In this document: positions 1 to 10,169 of the stretch, piece by piece
How positions within the stretch are numbered: the first letter of the stretch is position 1
How the letters are laid out: each line of letters begins with the position of its first letter
DNA from: Streptomyces venezuelae
GTDB lineage: Bacteria; Actinomycetota; Actinomycetes; Streptomycetales; Streptomycetaceae
DNA: 64,000 bases
Assembly (NCBI RefSeq): GCF_008642315.1
Contig: NZ_CP029192.1
Location: 3,038,001-3,102,000, forward strand
Direction of reading: 5' to 3'
Program-made: the position numbers and the translations under genes
Notes under the pieces: generated by a model
The model's input: the letters and a program-made list of their open reading frames with translations, nothing else
Database searches by the model: none
Told to the model about the DNA's origin: nothing

Positions 1-1622
1 GCGCTCTCGTCCAGGACCACCTCGTCCTTGTCGAGGCCCGCGCGCTCCAGCTGGCGCGGGAGCAGGTGGTCGCGGGCGATGACGACCTTCTCGTCCTCGG
101 TGTATCCGTCGAGGCGGACGAGTTCCATGCGGTCGAGCAGGGCCTCGGGGATGGCTTCGAGGACGTTGGCGGTGGCGAGGAAGACGACGTCGCTGAGGTC
201 GAGTTCCACTTCCAGGTAGTGGTCGCGGAAGGTGTGGTTCTGGGCCGGGTCGAGGACTTCGAGGAGGGCGGCGGCCGGGTCGCCCCGGAAGTCCGAGCCG
301 ACCTTGTCGATCTCGTCGAGGAGCACCACGGGGTTCATCGACCCGGCCTCCTTGATGGCCCGCACGATGCGTCCGGGCAGCGCCCCCACGTACGTACGGC
401 GGTGGCCGCGGATCTCCGCCTCGTCGCGTACGCCGCCGAGGGCGACGCGCACGAACTTGCGGCCCATGGCGTGCGCCACGGACTCGCCGAGCGACGTCTT
501 GCCGACGCCGGGCGGGCCGACGAGAGCGAGGACGGCGCCGCCGCGGCGGCCGCCGACGACGCCGAGGCCGCGGTCCGAGCGGCGCTTGCGCACCGCGAGG
601 TACTCGGTGATGCGCTCCTTCACGTCCTGGAGCCCGGCGTGCTCGGCGTCCAGGATCTCCTGGGCGCCCTTGATGTCGTACTCATCCTCGGTGCGCTCGT
701 TCCACGGCAGTTCGAGGACGGTGTCGAGCCAGGTGCGGATCCAGGAGCCCTCGGGCGACTGGTCGCTCGCGCGCTCCAGCTTGTCGACCTCCTTGAGGGC
801 GGCCTCACGGACCTTCTCGGGGAGGTCGGCGGCCTCGACGCGGGCACGGTAGTCGTCGGACTCCTCACCTTCCTGCTCGCCGTTGATCTCGCGCAGCTCC
901 TTGCGGACGGCGTCGAGCTGGCGCCGCAGCAGGAACTCGCGCTGCTGCTTGTCCACGCCTTCCTGCACGTCCTTGGCGATGGACTCGGCGACGTCCTGCT
1001 CGGCGAGGTGCTCGCGCAGCTGCTCGGTGGCGAGCTTGAGGCGGGCGACCGCGTCCTCGGTCTCCAGGAGCTGGATCTTCTGCTGGGTGGTCAGGAACGG
1101 GGAGTACCCGGAGTTGTCGGCGAGCGCGGCGACGTCGTCGATCTGTGTGACGCGGTCCACGACCTGCCAGGCGCCGCGCTTCTTCAGCCAGCTGGTGGCG
1201 AGCGCCTTGTACTCCTTGACGAGCTCGGTGACGGCGCCCGGCAGGGGCTCCGGCACGGCGTCGTCGACCTTCGTGCCCTCGACCCAGAGGGCCGCGCCGG
1301 GCCCGGTCGTGCCCGCGCCGATGCGCACACGGCTCCGGCCGCGGATGAGGGCGCCGGGGTCGCCGTCGGAGAGCCGTCCGACCTGCTCGACGGTGCCGAG
1401 GACGCCGGTCGCGGCGTACGTCCCGTCGATGCGCGGAACAAGCAGCACCTTCGGCTTGCTGTCGCCATCGGAACGGGCGGCGGCCTGTGCGGCCTCCACC
1501 GCGGCCCGTACCTCGGCATCGGACAGGTCGAACGGGACCACCATGCCGGGCAGGACCACCTCGTCGTCGAGCGGCAGCACAGGCAGAGTGAGCGAAATGT
1601 ACGAGGCGGACTCAGTAGCCAT
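1..1622 (-). CDS. lon: ATP-dependent Lon protease, 5' part (3' end outside window)
   Basis: Cytosolic AAA+ serine protease that degrades damaged and regulatory proteins. The ATG at 1622 follows GGGAG with good spacing and gives a protein beginning MATESASYISLTLPVLPL. About 540 residues are visible: the N-terminal LON substrate-binding domain (about 10-210), a coiled-coil segment (about 220-270) and the AAA+ module with Walker A GPPGVGKT near residue 367 and Walker B VVLLDEID near 431. The Ser-Lys protease domain lies beyond position 1, so completeness cannot be judged. A HAIR-like inverted repeat sits 22 bp upstream, fitting the known HspR control of lon in streptomycetes. Identification is secure. 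Confidence 0.96.
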   Translation of the reverse strand, partial: MATESASYISLTLPVLPLDDEVVLPGMVVPFDLSDAEVRAAVEAAQAAARSDGDSKPKVLLVPRIDGTYAATGVLGTVEQVGRLSDGDPGALIRGRSRVRIGAGTTGPGAALWVEGTKVDDAVPEPLPGAVTELVKEYKALATSWLKKRGAWQVVDRVTQIDDVAALADNSGYSPFLTTQQKIQLLETEDAVARLKLATEQLREHLAEQDVAESIAKDVQEGVDKQQREFLLRRQLDAVRKELREINGEQEGEESDDYRARVEAADLPEKVREAALKEVDKLERASDQSPEGSWIRTWLDTVLELPWNERTEDEYDIKGAQEILDAEHAGLQDVKERITEYLAVRKRRSDRGLGVVGGRRGGAVLALVGPPGVGKTSLGESVAHAMGRKFVRVALGGVRDEAEIRGHRRTYVGALPGRIVRAIKEAGSMNPVVLLDEIDKVGSDFRGDPAAALLEVLDPAQNHTFRDHYLEVELDLSDVVFLATANVLEAIPEALLDRMELVRLDGYTEDEKVVIARDHLLPRQLERAGLDKDEVVLDES

Positions 1623-1643
1623 GATCTCCCTTTCGGCATTCAA

Positions 1644-1664
1644 GTTGAGCTGTACCGACTCAAT
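1644..1664 (-). promoter_or_regulatory. HAIR-like HspR operator upstream of lon
   Basis: The plus strand reads G-TTGAGC-N7-ACTCAA-T. The HAIR consensus bound by the heat-shock repressor HspR is CTTGAGT-N7-ACTCAAG, so spacing is exact, the left arm matches 5 of 7 bases and the right arm 6 of 7. It lies just upstream of the lon start, and lon is a known member of the HspR/HAIR regulon in actinomycetes. Binding itself is inferred. Confidence 0.75.
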
Positions 1665-1776
1665 GCTTGTGAGCGCCGAGATGTTCCCAGGGGCATGTTC
1701 GCTGTGAGCGATCATCGGATGGCGTCCTGTCACCCGCCCGGACCCGCCTCCGCCAACCAAGATCATCGAGTGCAGA

Positions 1777-2415
1777 ATGAGCCGCATGTCGATACCCGAT
1801 GCGCAGGAAACGGCACGACCCACTCCGACGGCCGCGACGGCAGACGACGCGGCGGCGATCGGCCGCACGCTGGCCCTGGCCTTCGACGACGATCCGATGA
1901 TGCGCTGGTTCTTCCCGGACGAGGCCGCGCGCGAGGCGGGGCTCGGGCGGTACTTCGCCACGCTCCTCACCCGGCAGTACGTCCGCCACGGCCTCTGCGA
2001 GCACACCTCGGCGGCGGCCTCCTTCTGGGTACCGCCGGGCGCGCAGGACAAGGCCCTGCCCGACGCGGAGACGCTCGCCGAGCTCTCGGAGATCCTGGGC
2101 GACCGGGCCTCGCTCTACCGTGAGTCCGTGGCCGCCGCCGCGGAACACGGGCCCGAGGAGCCGCACTGGTACCTGGCCGTGCTCGGCGCCGACCCCGCCG
2201 TCCAGGGGCAGGGCCACGGATCCGCCCTGCTGCGTTCAGGCCTCGCCCGCGCCGACGAGGCCGGCCTTCCCGTCTACCTGGAGTCGTCCAAGCCGGCCAA
2301 CCTGCCGGTGTACGAGCACTTCGGCTTCACGGTGCTCGGCGAGGCCCGGCTGCCGGACGGCGGGCCGACGCTGTGGCCGATGCGCCGCGCTCCGCGGCCG
2401 CGGACCGACGCCTGA
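1777..2415 (+). CDS. GNAT family N-acetyltransferase
   Basis: Predicted acetyl-CoA-dependent N-acyltransferase of 212 residues; the substrate is unknown. The acetyl-CoA loop appears as VLGADPAVQGQGHGSALL (the Q/RxxGxG/A motif) around residues 134-151, followed by the usual C-terminal strand YLESSKPANLPVYEHFGF. The start at 1777 (MSRMS) is divergent from lon across about 150 bp; a second ATG at 1786 is possible. Its last 89 bases overlap the convergent rhomboid-like gene. A second protein of the same subfamily, also ending in a WPMxRAP-type segment, is encoded at 32841-33482. The family call is firm, the function open. Confidence 0.88.
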   Translation: MSRMSIPDAQETARPTPTAATADDAAAIGRTLALAFDDDPMMRWFFPDEAAREAGLGRYFATLLTRQYVRHGLCEHTSAAASFWVPPGAQDKALPDAETLAELSEILGDRASLYRESVAAAAEHGPEEPHWYLAVLGADPAVQGQGHGSALLRSGLARADEAGLPVYLESSKPANLPVYEHFGFTVLGEARLPDGGPTLWPMRRAPRPRTDA

Positions 2416-3160
2416 GCAGCGGCCAGGTGAGGACGCCGATCGCCAGCGCGAGCAGGTGTCCCCAGTTCGTCATCGGGTCGGCGAACGCGATCAGGTCGTC
2501 GACCAGCATGCCGCCGAAGCAGACCAGTACGGTCCACCGCAGCCACGGCGTGAGGAGTCCCGCGAGCGCGCCGACGCTCGCGGCGACTCCGAAGCTGATG
2601 CCGTAGTCGAGCCGGTGCAGCGAACTGTCGGGCAGATGGCCCGCGAGGACCGAGAAGCCGACCGGGACCTCCGTGGCGAGCGTGGCGACGACGTGCCCGA
2701 GGAGGAAGACGGCGGCGGCGCGCAGCCCACCGATGCGACGCTCCAGCGCGGTGAGCACCAGCAGGAAGACGATCGCGTACGGGGACGTGATGCCGCCCGC
2801 GATCCACAGGGCGCTGGCGACCAGCACGAGGACGGGGCTCTGCGCGAGGTGCGCGACATCGGTGCTGGACCCGTGGAGCAGCGAGTCCACGACGTCCGGG
2901 TCGGCGTACCGGGTCAGGAGCGAGGTGGCGGCGAGCACCAGGGCGTACCCGAAGGTGAAGGGCGTGCCGGTGGGCGTGGGCAGGATCCGCCAGGGGCGCA
3001 GCCGCCGTACGGACGCACCGGCGGGACGGTCCACCGCATTCGCCGCACGGCTCTCCCCCGTTCGGGGTGGCCGGGGCGTCGGCTGCCGCGGTATTCCGTT
3101 CAGGGTGCCCGGCGTCTTCGCGTCGGACACGGCCCCGGCGGGTCGCACGCTCTGGTTCAC
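2327..3160 (-). CDS. Rhomboid-like integral membrane protein
   Basis: Polytopic membrane protein of about 277 residues. I chose the GTG at 3160 because GGAAGGAG lies about 10 bases upstream; the frame stays open to 3247, but that extension is basic and has no obvious structure. Six or so hydrophobic helices start near residue 75. The segment DYGISFGVAASVGALAG carries a GxSxG-like motif and NWGHLLALAIG a helix with a histidine, where rhomboid proteases have Ser and His, so it may be active or a rhomboid-fold relative. The 3' end overlaps the convergent GNAT gene. The substrate is unknown. Confidence 0.75.
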   Translation of the reverse strand: MNQSVRPAGAVSDAKTPGTLNGIPRQPTPRPPRTGESRAANAVDRPAGASVRRLRPWRILPTPTGTPFTFGYALVLAATSLLTRYADPDVVDSLLHGSSTDVAHLAQSPVLVLVASALWIAGGITSPYAIVFLLVLTALERRIGGLRAAAVFLLGHVVATLATEVPVGFSVLAGHLPDSSLHRLDYGISFGVAASVGALAGLLTPWLRWTVLVCFGGMLVDDLIAFADPMTNWGHLLALAIGVLTWPLLRRRSAAAERGASATASARRPAAGPRRAP

Positions 3161-3345
3161 GGGGGTGGCGCTCCTTCCGTCCCACCCCACCCTTTGCCCT
3201 TTTTTCGGGCGCTGTCTATGACGGGCGCCACGTGAGGTGCGTCTCACACGTCAACCAGGCGGGTGACTCCTGCGTCGCACGTCCGCCCCCGGGCACCCCG
3301 AAAACCACCCGCCCGAAGACGTCCCCCGGAAATACGCTGTGGGCC

Positions 3346-4023
3346 ATGCGCACCGACACCACCGCCCCCGTCGTCCTGGACCGGCGCGAGGGTCCTTTCG
3401 GCGAGGTCGTCCTGCGGCGCCACGGTGAGCTGCTGCAGGTCATCGCCAACGGCTGTTTCCTGATGGACACCTCCGACGGCCGCTCCGAGCGCCTGCTCGT
3501 CGACGCGGCCCGCGACGCCCTCGACGACCGCCCTGCCCCCGCCCTGCTCATCGGCGGCCTCGGTGTCGGCTTCTCCCTCGCGCACGCCGTCTCGGACCCC
3601 CGCTGGGGACGCATCGCCGTCGTCGAGCGCGAGCAGGCGATCATCGACTGGCACCACGACGGGCCCCTGGCCGAGCTCTCCGGTCCGGCACTCCGCGACA
3701 CACGTGTGCAGATTCTTCACACCGACCTCGTCTCCTACGTATCCGGAGCCACGGAGTCCTACGACGCGCTCTGTCTCGACATCGACAACGGCCCCGGCTG
3801 GACGGTGACGGAGGGCAACAACTCCCTTTACTCGCCTGCCGGTCTGGCCACCTGCAAAGCCCGTCTGAACCCCGGCGGAGTGCTCGCCGTGTGGTCCGCA
3901 CAGCCCTCGTCCGCTTTCGACGACGCTCTACGGAATGCCGGATTCCAGGGGGTACGAACCGAAGAGATCCCCGTTGCCCGAGGCGTCCCGGACGTGGTCC
4001 ACCTCGGCGTCCGGGCTGCGTAG
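3346..4023 (+). CDS. Spermidine synthase-like methyltransferase-fold protein
   Basis: Soluble protein of 225 residues with the spermidine/spermine synthase Rossmann fold. The nucleotide-binding loop reads LLIGGLGVGFSL (about 65-76), followed by the acidic strand end VVERE and LCLDIDNGPGW, which correspond to the decarboxylated-SAM/SAM-binding and catalytic region of the family. The ATG at 3346 is the start that best matches the family N-terminus, although the frame is open further upstream. It is divergent from the rhomboid-like gene and 65 bp ahead of the response regulator. Such short actinobacterial members are not shown to make polyamines, so the reaction is left open. Confidence 0.82.
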   Translation: MRTDTTAPVVLDRREGPFGEVVLRRHGELLQVIANGCFLMDTSDGRSERLLVDAARDALDDRPAPALLIGGLGVGFSLAHAVSDPRWGRIAVVEREQAIIDWHHDGPLAELSGPALRDTRVQILHTDLVSYVSGATESYDALCLDIDNGPGWTVTEGNNSLYSPAGLATCKARLNPGGVLAVWSAQPSSAFDDALRNAGFQGVRTEEIPVARGVPDVVHLGVRAA

Positions 4024-4088
4024 CCGAGGTGCCTTCACGACCCGTACTCTGCTGACCGAACACAAGCGATCAGTGTCAGGGGCGGGCG

Positions 4089-4826
4089 ATGGAGCAGACA
4101 CACACCTCCCACAACGGCGCCACGGCGATGCCGGGCGCCCAGCGCCGGGTGCTGGTGGTCGAGGACGACCCGACGATCGTCGACGCCATCGCGGCCCGGC
4201 TGCGCGCCGAGGGTTTCGTCGTGCAAACGGCCGGAGACGGTCCCTCGGCGGTCGACACCGCCCAGGCGTGGCAGCCCGACCTGCTGATTCTCGACATCAT
4301 GCTGCCGGGCTTCGACGGCCTGGAGGTGTGCCGCCGGGTGCAGGCCCAGCGGCCCGTCCCGGTCCTCATGCTCACCGCGCGTGACGACGAGACGGACATG
4401 CTGGTCGGGCTCGGCGTCGGCGCGGACGACTACATGACCAAGCCGTTCTCGATGCGCGAGCTCGCGGCCCGCGTGCACGTCCTGCTGCGCCGGGTCGAGC
4501 GTGCCGCGCTCGCCGCGACGACGCCGCGCAGCGGCATCCTGCGCCTGGGCGAGCTGGAGATCGACCACGCCCAGCGCCGAGTGCGGGTGCGCAGCGAGGA
4601 CGTCCACCTGACACCCACGGAGTTCGACCTGCTGGTCTGCCTGGCCAACACCCCGCGCGCCGTCCTGTCGCGCGAGCAGCTGCTGGCCGAGGTGTGGGAC
4701 TGGGCCGACGCGTCCGGCACCCGTACCGTCGACAGCCACATCAAGGCGCTGCGCCGCAAGATCGGTGCCGAGCGGATCCGCACGGTGCACGGCGTGGGAT
4801 ACGCGCTGGAGACCCCCACCCCGTGA
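4089..4826 (+). CDS. OmpR/PhoB-type response regulator
   Basis: DNA-binding response regulator of 245 residues. The receiver domain (about 20-135) has the acidic pair ED at 25-26, the phospho-acceptor D69 in LLILDIMLPG and the conserved lysine in MTKPFS. A winged-helix output domain follows (about 150-240) with LTPTEFDLL and the recognition-helix region SGTRTVDSHIKALRRKIG. It is followed after 16-20 bases by its histidine kinase, so the pair is almost certainly co-transcribed. The stimulus and targets are unknown. There is a 20-residue N-terminal extension before the receiver. Confidence 0.95.
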   Translation: MEQTHTSHNGATAMPGAQRRVLVVEDDPTIVDAIAARLRAEGFVVQTAGDGPSAVDTAQAWQPDLLILDIMLPGFDGLEVCRRVQAQRPVPVLMLTARDDETDMLVGLGVGADDYMTKPFSMRELAARVHVLLRRVERAALAATTPRSGILRLGELEIDHAQRRVRVRSEDVHLTPTEFDLLVCLANTPRAVLSREQLLAEVWDWADASGTRTVDSHIKALRRKIGAERIRTVHGVGYALETPTP

Positions 4827-4845
4827 GGCGGAGGCGCGTGACGTG

Positions 4846-5925
4846 ATGTACGGGCCCTTCGGCGGACTGCGGCCGTTCTCGATCAAGACCAAGCTCGGCG
4901 CCCTGGTCGTCGTCTCGGTGTTCATCACCACAGGCCTGCTCCTCGTGGCCATGAAGACCCAGACCGAGCTGCGCTTCATCACCGTCTTCTCGGTGATCGC
5001 CACGCTCCTGATCACGCAGTTCGTGGCGCACAGCCTCACCGCCCCGCTGGACGAGATGAACGCGGTGGCCCGCGCCGTCTCGCACGGCGACTACACCCGC
5101 CGGGCGCGCGGCGCCGACCGGCGTGACGAGCTGGGCGACGTGGCCGCCACGATCAACGCCATGGCGGACGACCTGGAGGCCCAGGACACCCAGCGCAAGG
5201 AGCTGGTCGCCAACGTCTCGCACGAGCTGCGCACCCCCATCGCGGCGCTCCGTGCCGTCCTGGAGAACGTCGTCGACGGCGTCTCCGCCGCGGACCCCGA
5301 GACGATGCGCACGGCCCTGAAGCAGACCGAGCGGCTGGGACGACTCGTCGAGACGCTCCTCGACCTCTCCCGCCTGGACAACGGCGTCGTGCCGCTCAAG
5401 GCCCGCCGCTTCGAGGTGTGGCCGTATCTGTCGGGCGTCCTGAAGGAGGCCAACATGGTGGCCTCCGCGCGCGCGGGCATCGCGTCGGGCTCCGGCAGCC
5501 ACACGCGTACGGACGTCCATCTGCACCTCGACGTGTCGCCGCCCGAGCTGACGGCCCACGCGGACGCGGAGCGGCTCCACCAGGTCGTGGCGAACCTCAT
5601 CGACAACGCGGTCAAGCACAGCCCGCCGCACGGGCGCGTGACGGTGCGGGCCCGGCGCGGCCTCTACCCCGAGTCCCTGGACCTGGAGGTGCTCGACGAG
5701 GGTCCCGGCATCCCGGAGTCGGAGTGGCACCGCGTCTTCGAGCGCTTCAACCGCGGCAGCCACGCCGGAGCCCCCGTGAAGGGCTCCGGCAACGACGGCG
5801 GCACGGGCCTCGGCCTGGCCATCGCGCGCTGGGCGGTCGATCTCCACGGGGGCCACATCGGAGTGGCCGAATCCCCTCGTGGCTGCCGGATCCAGGTCAC
5901 TCTTCCGGGCCTGCCCGAGGCGTGA
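4846..5925 (+). CDS. Sensor histidine kinase (partner of the OmpR-type regulator)
   Basis: Membrane histidine kinase of about 359 residues. GGCGGAGG upstream fits either the ATG at 4846 or the GTG one codon earlier. Two transmembrane helices (about 17-38 and 44-62) are separated by only a few residues, so there is almost no extracytoplasmic sensor domain and an intramembrane-sensing mode is likely. Next come a HAMP domain, the H-box SHELRTPIAALR, N-box NLIDNAVKHSPP, G1 DEGPGIP and G2 GTGLGLAIA. It stands directly behind the response regulator gene. Confidence 0.94.
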   Translation: MYGPFGGLRPFSIKTKLGALVVVSVFITTGLLLVAMKTQTELRFITVFSVIATLLITQFVAHSLTAPLDEMNAVARAVSHGDYTRRARGADRRDELGDVAATINAMADDLEAQDTQRKELVANVSHELRTPIAALRAVLENVVDGVSAADPETMRTALKQTERLGRLVETLLDLSRLDNGVVPLKARRFEVWPYLSGVLKEANMVASARAGIASGSGSHTRTDVHLHLDVSPPELTAHADAERLHQVVANLIDNAVKHSPPHGRVTVRARRGLYPESLDLEVLDEGPGIPESEWHRVFERFNRGSHAGAPVKGSGNDGGTGLGLAIARWAVDLHGGHIGVAESPRGCRIQVTLPGLPEA

Positions 5926-6000
5926 AGTTGACGTAGGGTTCGAGTCGAAGCGATTCACGGGGGCCTCTTCGGGGCACCCGGTGGGCGCCGCCGCGCGTAG

Positions 6001-6015
6001 ACGTCGTACCGACGT
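6001..6015. promoter_or_regulatory. Perfect inverted repeat in the kgd upstream region
   Basis: ACGTCG-TAC-CGACGT, a 6-bp-arm perfect palindrome, lies 186 bp upstream of the kgd GTG in a 275-bp intergenic stretch (5926-6200). No protein is assigned and no convincing -10/-35 pair was recognised beside it. It may be an operator or chance. Confidence 0.25.
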
Positions 6016-6200
6016 ACCCGCGCGGCCATCTGGCGTTGCAGAACCTCGCTTGTTTCCCGCCATTCACAGCGCCGAAACCACGGATCCAGTGTGACTTACG
6101 CGACGGATGCCGGGCCCGGTCTGCACCTCACGCTCAGGGAGGCGTAGCCTTTATTTCCGCTGTCCATCACCTTGTGAAGCGGAAGAGGGCGGTTACCGCC

Positions 6201-9200
6201 GTGTCGTCACAGTCCCCCAGTAGCTCGAGCATCTCGACCGACCAAGACGGTCAGGGCAAGGACCCTGCTGCTGCCTTCGGTCCCAACGAGTGGCTCGTCG
6301 ACGAGATCTACCAGCAGTACCTCCAGGACCCGAACTCGGTCGACCGAGCCTGGTGGGACTTCTTCGCCGACTACAAGCCAGGAGTGGCCGCCTCCGCGGC
6401 CGCCGCCCCGGCGAAGCCGGCGGGTGACACGGCCGCGGGGGCCGCGTCCACCACTGCTCCCGCCCCTGCCGCGCCCGCCGCTCCGGCGAAGCCCGCGGCC
6501 CAGGCCGCCCCCGCCGCTCCCCAGGCGCAGGCACCGGCCGCCCCCGCGAAGCCCGCGGCCGCCGCTCCGGCTCCCGCCGCTCCGGCTCCCGCCGCGAAGC
6601 CCGCCGCCGCCAAGCCCGCGGCCGCCAAGCCCGCCGCCAAGGCGGAGCCGTCGGCCGAGGCCCCGGCAGGCCCCGAGTTCGTGACGCTGCGCGGCCCCGC
6701 CGCCGCGGTCGCGAAGAACATGAACGCCTCGATCGAGGTCCCGACGGCGACGTCGGTCCGCGCGGTCCCGGTGAAGCTGCTCTTCGACAACCGCATCGTC
6801 ATCAACAACCACCTCAAGCGCGCCCGCGGCGGGAAGATCTCCTTCACGCACCTCATCGGGTACGCGATGGTGCAGGCCATCAAGGCCATGCCGTCGATGA
6901 ACTACTCCTTCCAGGAGAAGGACGGCAAGCCCACCCTGGTCAAGCCGGAGCACGTCAACTTCGGCCTCGCCATCGACCTGGTGAAGCCCAACGGCGACCG
7001 CCAGCTGGTCGTCGCGGGCATCAAGAAGGCCGAGACCCTGAACTTCTTCGAGTTCTGGCAGGCCTACGAGGACATCGTCCGCCGCGCCCGCGACGGCAAG
7101 CTGGGCATGGACGACTTCACCGGCGTGACGGTCTCCCTGACCAACCCCGGCGGCCTCGGCACCGTCCACTCGGTCCCGCGCCTGATGCCCGGCCAGTCGG
7201 TCATCATGGGCGTCGGCTCCATGGACTACCCCGCGGAGTTCCAGGGCACCTCCCAGGACACCCTGAACAAGCTCGGCATCTCGAAGGTCATGACGCTCAC
7301 GTCGACCTACGACCACCGGGTCATCCAGGGCGCCGCCTCCGGCGAGTTCCTGCGGATCGTCGCGAACCTGCTCCTCGGCGACCAGGACTTCTACGACGAG
7401 ATCTTCAAGGCGCTCCGGATCCCCTACGAGCCGGTCCGCTGGCTCAAGGACATCGACGCCTCGCACGACGACGACGTCACGAAGGCCGCCCGCGTCTTCG
7501 AGCTGATCCACTCCTACCGCGTCCGCGGCCACGTCATGGCCGACACGGACCCGCTGGAGTACAAGCAGCGCAAGCACCCCGACCTGGACATCACCGAGCA
7601 CGGCCTCACCCTGTGGGACCTGGAGCGCGAGTTCGCGGTCGGCGGCTTCGCCGGCAAGTCGATGATGAAGCTGCGCGACGTCCTCGGCGTGCTGCGCGAC
7701 TCGTACTGCCGCACCACCGGCGTCGAGTTCATGCACATCCAGGACCCGAAGCAGCGCAAGTGGCTGCAGGACCGCATCGAGCGGACCCACGCCACCAAGC
7801 CCGAGCGCGAGGAGCAGCTGCGCATCCTGCGCCGGCTGAACTCCGCCGAGGCCTTCGAGACCTTCCTGCAGACGAAGTACGTCGGCCAGAAGCGCTTCTC
7901 CCTGGAGGGCGGCGAGTCCGTCATCCCGCTGCTCGACGCCGTGCTCGACAGCGCCGCCGAGTCGCGCCTGGACGAGGTCGTCATCGGCATGGCCCACCGC
8001 GGCCGCCTGAACGTCCTCGCCAACATCGTCGGCAAGTCGTACGCCCAGATCTTCCGCGAGTTCGAGGGCAACATGGACCCCAAGTCCATGCACGGCTCCG
8101 GCGACGTGAAGTACCACCTGGGCGCCGAGGGCACCTTCACCGGCCTGGACGGCGAGCAGATCAAGGTCTCGCTGGCCGCGAACCCGTCCCACCTGGAGAC
8201 GGTCGACCCGGTCATCGAGGGCATCGTCCGCGCCAAGCAGGACATCATCAACAAGGGCGGCACGGACTTCACGGTCCTGCCCGTCGCCCTGCACGGTGAC
8301 GCGGCCTTCGCGGGCCAGGGTGTGGTCGCCGAGACGCTCAACATGTCGCAGCTGCGCGGCTACCGCACGGGCGGCACGGTCCACATCGTCATCAACAACC
8401 AGGTCGGCTTCACCGCCGCCCCGGAGTCGTCGCGCTCCTCCATGTACGCCACCGACGTGGCCCGCATGATCGAGGCGCCGATCTTCCACGTGAACGGCGA
8501 CGACCCCGAGGCCGTCGTCCGCGTCGCCCGCCTCGCCTTCGAGTTCCGCCAGGCGTTCAACAAGGATGTGGTCATCGACCTCATCTGCTACCGCCGCCGC
8601 GGACACAACGAGTCGGACAACCCGGCGTTCACGCAGCCGCTGATGTACGACCTGATCGACAAGAAGCGCTCGGTGCGCAAGCTCTACACCGAGTCCCTCA
8701 TCGGTCGCGGCGACATCACCCTGGAAGAGGCCGAGCAGGCGCTGCAGGACTTCCAGGGCCAGCTGGAGAAGGTCTTCACCGAGGTCCGCGAGGCCGTCTC
8801 GCAGCCCGCGCAGGCCGACGTGCCCGCGCCGCAGGCCGAGTTCCCGGTGCACGTCGAGACCGCGATCTCCCAGGAGGTCGTCAAGCGGATCGCCGAGTCC
8901 CAGGTCAACATCCCCGACCGGGTCACCGTCCACCCGCGTCTGCTGCCGCAGTTGCAGCGCCGCGCGACGATGGTCGAAGAGGGCACCATCGACTGGGGCA
9001 TGGGCGAGACCCTCGCCATCGGCTCGCTGCTCCTGGAGGGCACCCCGGTCCGCCTGTCGGGCCAGGACTCCCGCCGCGGCACGTTCGGCCAGCGCCACGC
9101 GGTCCTCATCGACCGCGCGACGGGCGAGGACTACACGCCGCTGATGTACCTCTCCGAGGAGCAGGCGCGCTACAACGTCTACGACTCGCTGCTCTCCGAG

Positions 9201-10037
9201 TACGCGGTGATGGGCTTCGAGTACGGCTACTCGCTGGCCCGCCCCGAGTCGCTCGTCATGTGGGAAGCGCAGTTCGGTGACTTCGTCAACGGCGCGCAGA
9301 CGGTGGTGGACGAGTACATCTCCGCCGCCGAGCAGAAGTGGAACCAGCACTCCGGTGTCACGCTGCTCCTGCCGCACGGTTACGAGGGCCAGGGCCCGGA
9401 CCACTCGTCCGCCCGCATCGAGCGCTTCCTCCAGCTGTGCGCGCAGAACAACATGACGGTCGCGATGCCGACTCTCCCGTCGAACTACTTCCACCTCCTG
9501 CGGTGGCAGGTGCACAACCCGCACCACAAGCCGCTGGTGGTCTTCACGCCGAAGTCGATGCTCCGCCTCAAGGCGGCGGCCTCGAAGACGGAGGAGTTCA
9601 CGACGGGCGGCTTCCGTCCGGTCATCGGCGACAGCCACGTCGACCCGTCGGCGGTCCGCAAGGTCGTCTTCTGCGCGGGCAAGCTGTACTACGACCTGGA
9701 GGCCGAGCGTCAGAAGCGCGGCGCCACGGACACGGCCCTCATCCGCATCGAGCGCCTGTACCCCCTGCCGGGTGCGGAGCTCCAGGCGGAGATCGCCAAG
9801 TACCCGAACGCCGAGAAGTACCTGTGGGCGCAGGAGGAGCCGGCGAACCAGGGCGCATGGCCCTTCATCGCCCTGAACCTCATCGACCACCTGGACCTGG
9901 CGGTCGGCGCGGACATCCCGCACGGCGAGCGCCTGCGCCGCATCTCGCGGCCGCACGGCTCGTCCCCGGCGGTCGGTTCGGCCAAGCGTCACCAGGCCGA
10001 GCAGGAGCAGCTGATCAGCGAGGTCTTCGAGGCGTAA
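6201..10037 (+). CDS. kgd: Multifunctional 2-oxoglutarate decarboxylase/dehydrogenase (E2-E1 fusion, Kgd)
   Basis: Large TCA-cycle enzyme of 1278 residues that decarboxylates 2-oxoglutarate with thiamine diphosphate and passes succinyl groups on in the actinobacterial complex. The GTG at 6201 follows GAAGAGGG. Order: an N-terminal helix [13 protein letters not shown] (about 29-60); an Ala/Pro/Lys linker (about 57-153); a dihydrolipoamide acyltransferase-like E2 domain (about 165-400) with DHRVIQG near residue 370; then the E1 part with HRGRLN (about 598), the ThDP/Mg region GDDPEAV (about 766) and [13 protein letters not shown] (about 953). There is no lipoyl domain, as in mycobacterial Kgd. 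The catalytic Asp of the acyltransferase HxxxDG motif is Gln here, also a Kgd trait. A strong terminator follows. Confidence 0.96.
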   Translation: MSSQSPSSSSISTDQDGQGKDPAAAFGPNEWLVDEIYQQYLQDPNSVDRAWWDFFADYKPGVAASAAAAPAKPAGDTAAGAASTTAPAPAAPAAPAKPAAQAAPAAPQAQAPAAPAKPAAAAPAPAAPAPAAKPAAAKPAAAKPAAKAEPSAEAPAGPEFVTLRGPAAAVAKNMNASIEVPTATSVRAVPVKLLFDNRIVINNHLKRARGGKISFTHLIGYAMVQAIKAMPSMNYSFQEKDGKPTLVKPEHVNFGLAIDLVKPNGDRQLVVAGIKKAETLNFFEFWQAYEDIVRRARDGKLGMDDFTGVTVSLTNPGGLGTVHSVPRLMPGQSVIMGVGSMDYPAEFQGTSQDTLNKLGISKVMTLTSTYDHRVIQGAASGEFLRIVANLLLGDQDFYDEIFKALRIPYEPVRWLKDIDASHDDDVTKAARVFELIHSYRVRGHVMADTDPLEYKQRKHPDLDITEHGLTLWDLEREFAVGGFAGKSMMKLRDVLGVLRDSYCRTTGVEFMHIQDPKQRKWLQDRIERTHATKPEREEQLRILRRLNSAEAFETFLQTKYVGQKRFSLEGGESVIPLLDAVLDSAAESRLDEVVIGMAHRGRLNVLANIVGKSYAQIFREFEGNMDPKSMHGSGDVKYHLGAEGTFTGLDGEQIKVSLAANPSHLETVDPVIEGIVRAKQDIINKGGTDFTVLPVALHGDAAFAGQGVVAETLNMSQLRGYRTGGTVHIVINNQVGFTAAPESSRSSMYATDVARMIEAPIFHVNGDDPEAVVRVARLAFEFRQAFNKDVVIDLICYRRRGHNESDNPAFTQPLMYDLIDKKRSVRKLYTESLIGRGDITLEEAEQALQDFQGQLEKVFTEVREAVSQPAQADVPAPQAEFPVHVETAISQEVVKRIAESQVNIPDRVTVHPRLLPQLQRRATMVEEGTIDWGMGETLAIGSLLLEGTPVRLSGQDSRRGTFGQRHAVLIDRATGEDYTPLMYLSEEQARYNVYDSLLSEYAVMGFEYGYSLARPESLVMWEAQFGDFVNGAQTVVDEYISAAEQKWNQHSGVTLLLPHGYEGQGPDHSSARIERFLQLCAQNNMTVAMPTLPSNYFHLLRWQVHNPHHKPLVVFTPKSMLRLKAAASKTEEFTTGGFRPVIGDSHVDPSAVRKVVFCAGKLYYDLEAERQKRGATDTALIRIERLYPLPGAELQAEIAKYPNAEKYLWAQEEPANQGAWPFIALNLIDHLDLAVGADIPHGERLRRISRPHGSSPAVGSAKRHQAEQEQLISEVFEA

Positions 10038-10059
10038 CCCTCGACGGTCGTACGCGGGT

Positions 10060-10097
10060 GGGCCCGGCCCCGAGTTCCAGGACTCGGGGCCGGGCCC
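10060..10097 (+). terminator. Intrinsic-type terminator after kgd
   Basis: A perfect 16-bp GC-rich stem (10060-10075 with 10082-10097) closes a 6-base loop, 23 bases after the kgd stop. There is no U-tract, as is usual for streptomycete terminators. Confidence 0.8.
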
Positions 10098-10169
10098 TCC
10101 GGCGTTCCGGGGCACGCCCGGTGCCACCTATCCTGAGGTGGAACGATCCGTCCGCATCAGGAGCCTGAC

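Noticed and set aside
66..2123. A 685-codon plus-strand frame opposite lon
   Set aside because: Antisense to Lon, whose AAA+ motifs are unmistakable; the plus-strand product shows no recognisable fold.
5930..5960. GGGTTCGAGTC, resembling a tRNA T-loop
   Set aside because: No acceptor stem, anticodon arm or D-arm can be folded around it; it lies in the kgd leader.
6207..10127. A 1306-codon open frame on the reverse strand opposite kgd
   Set aside because: It is the mirror of a strongly coding GC-rich gene; its translation is Leu/Val/Asp/Arg-rich without domains, and kgd on the plus strand has full motif support.
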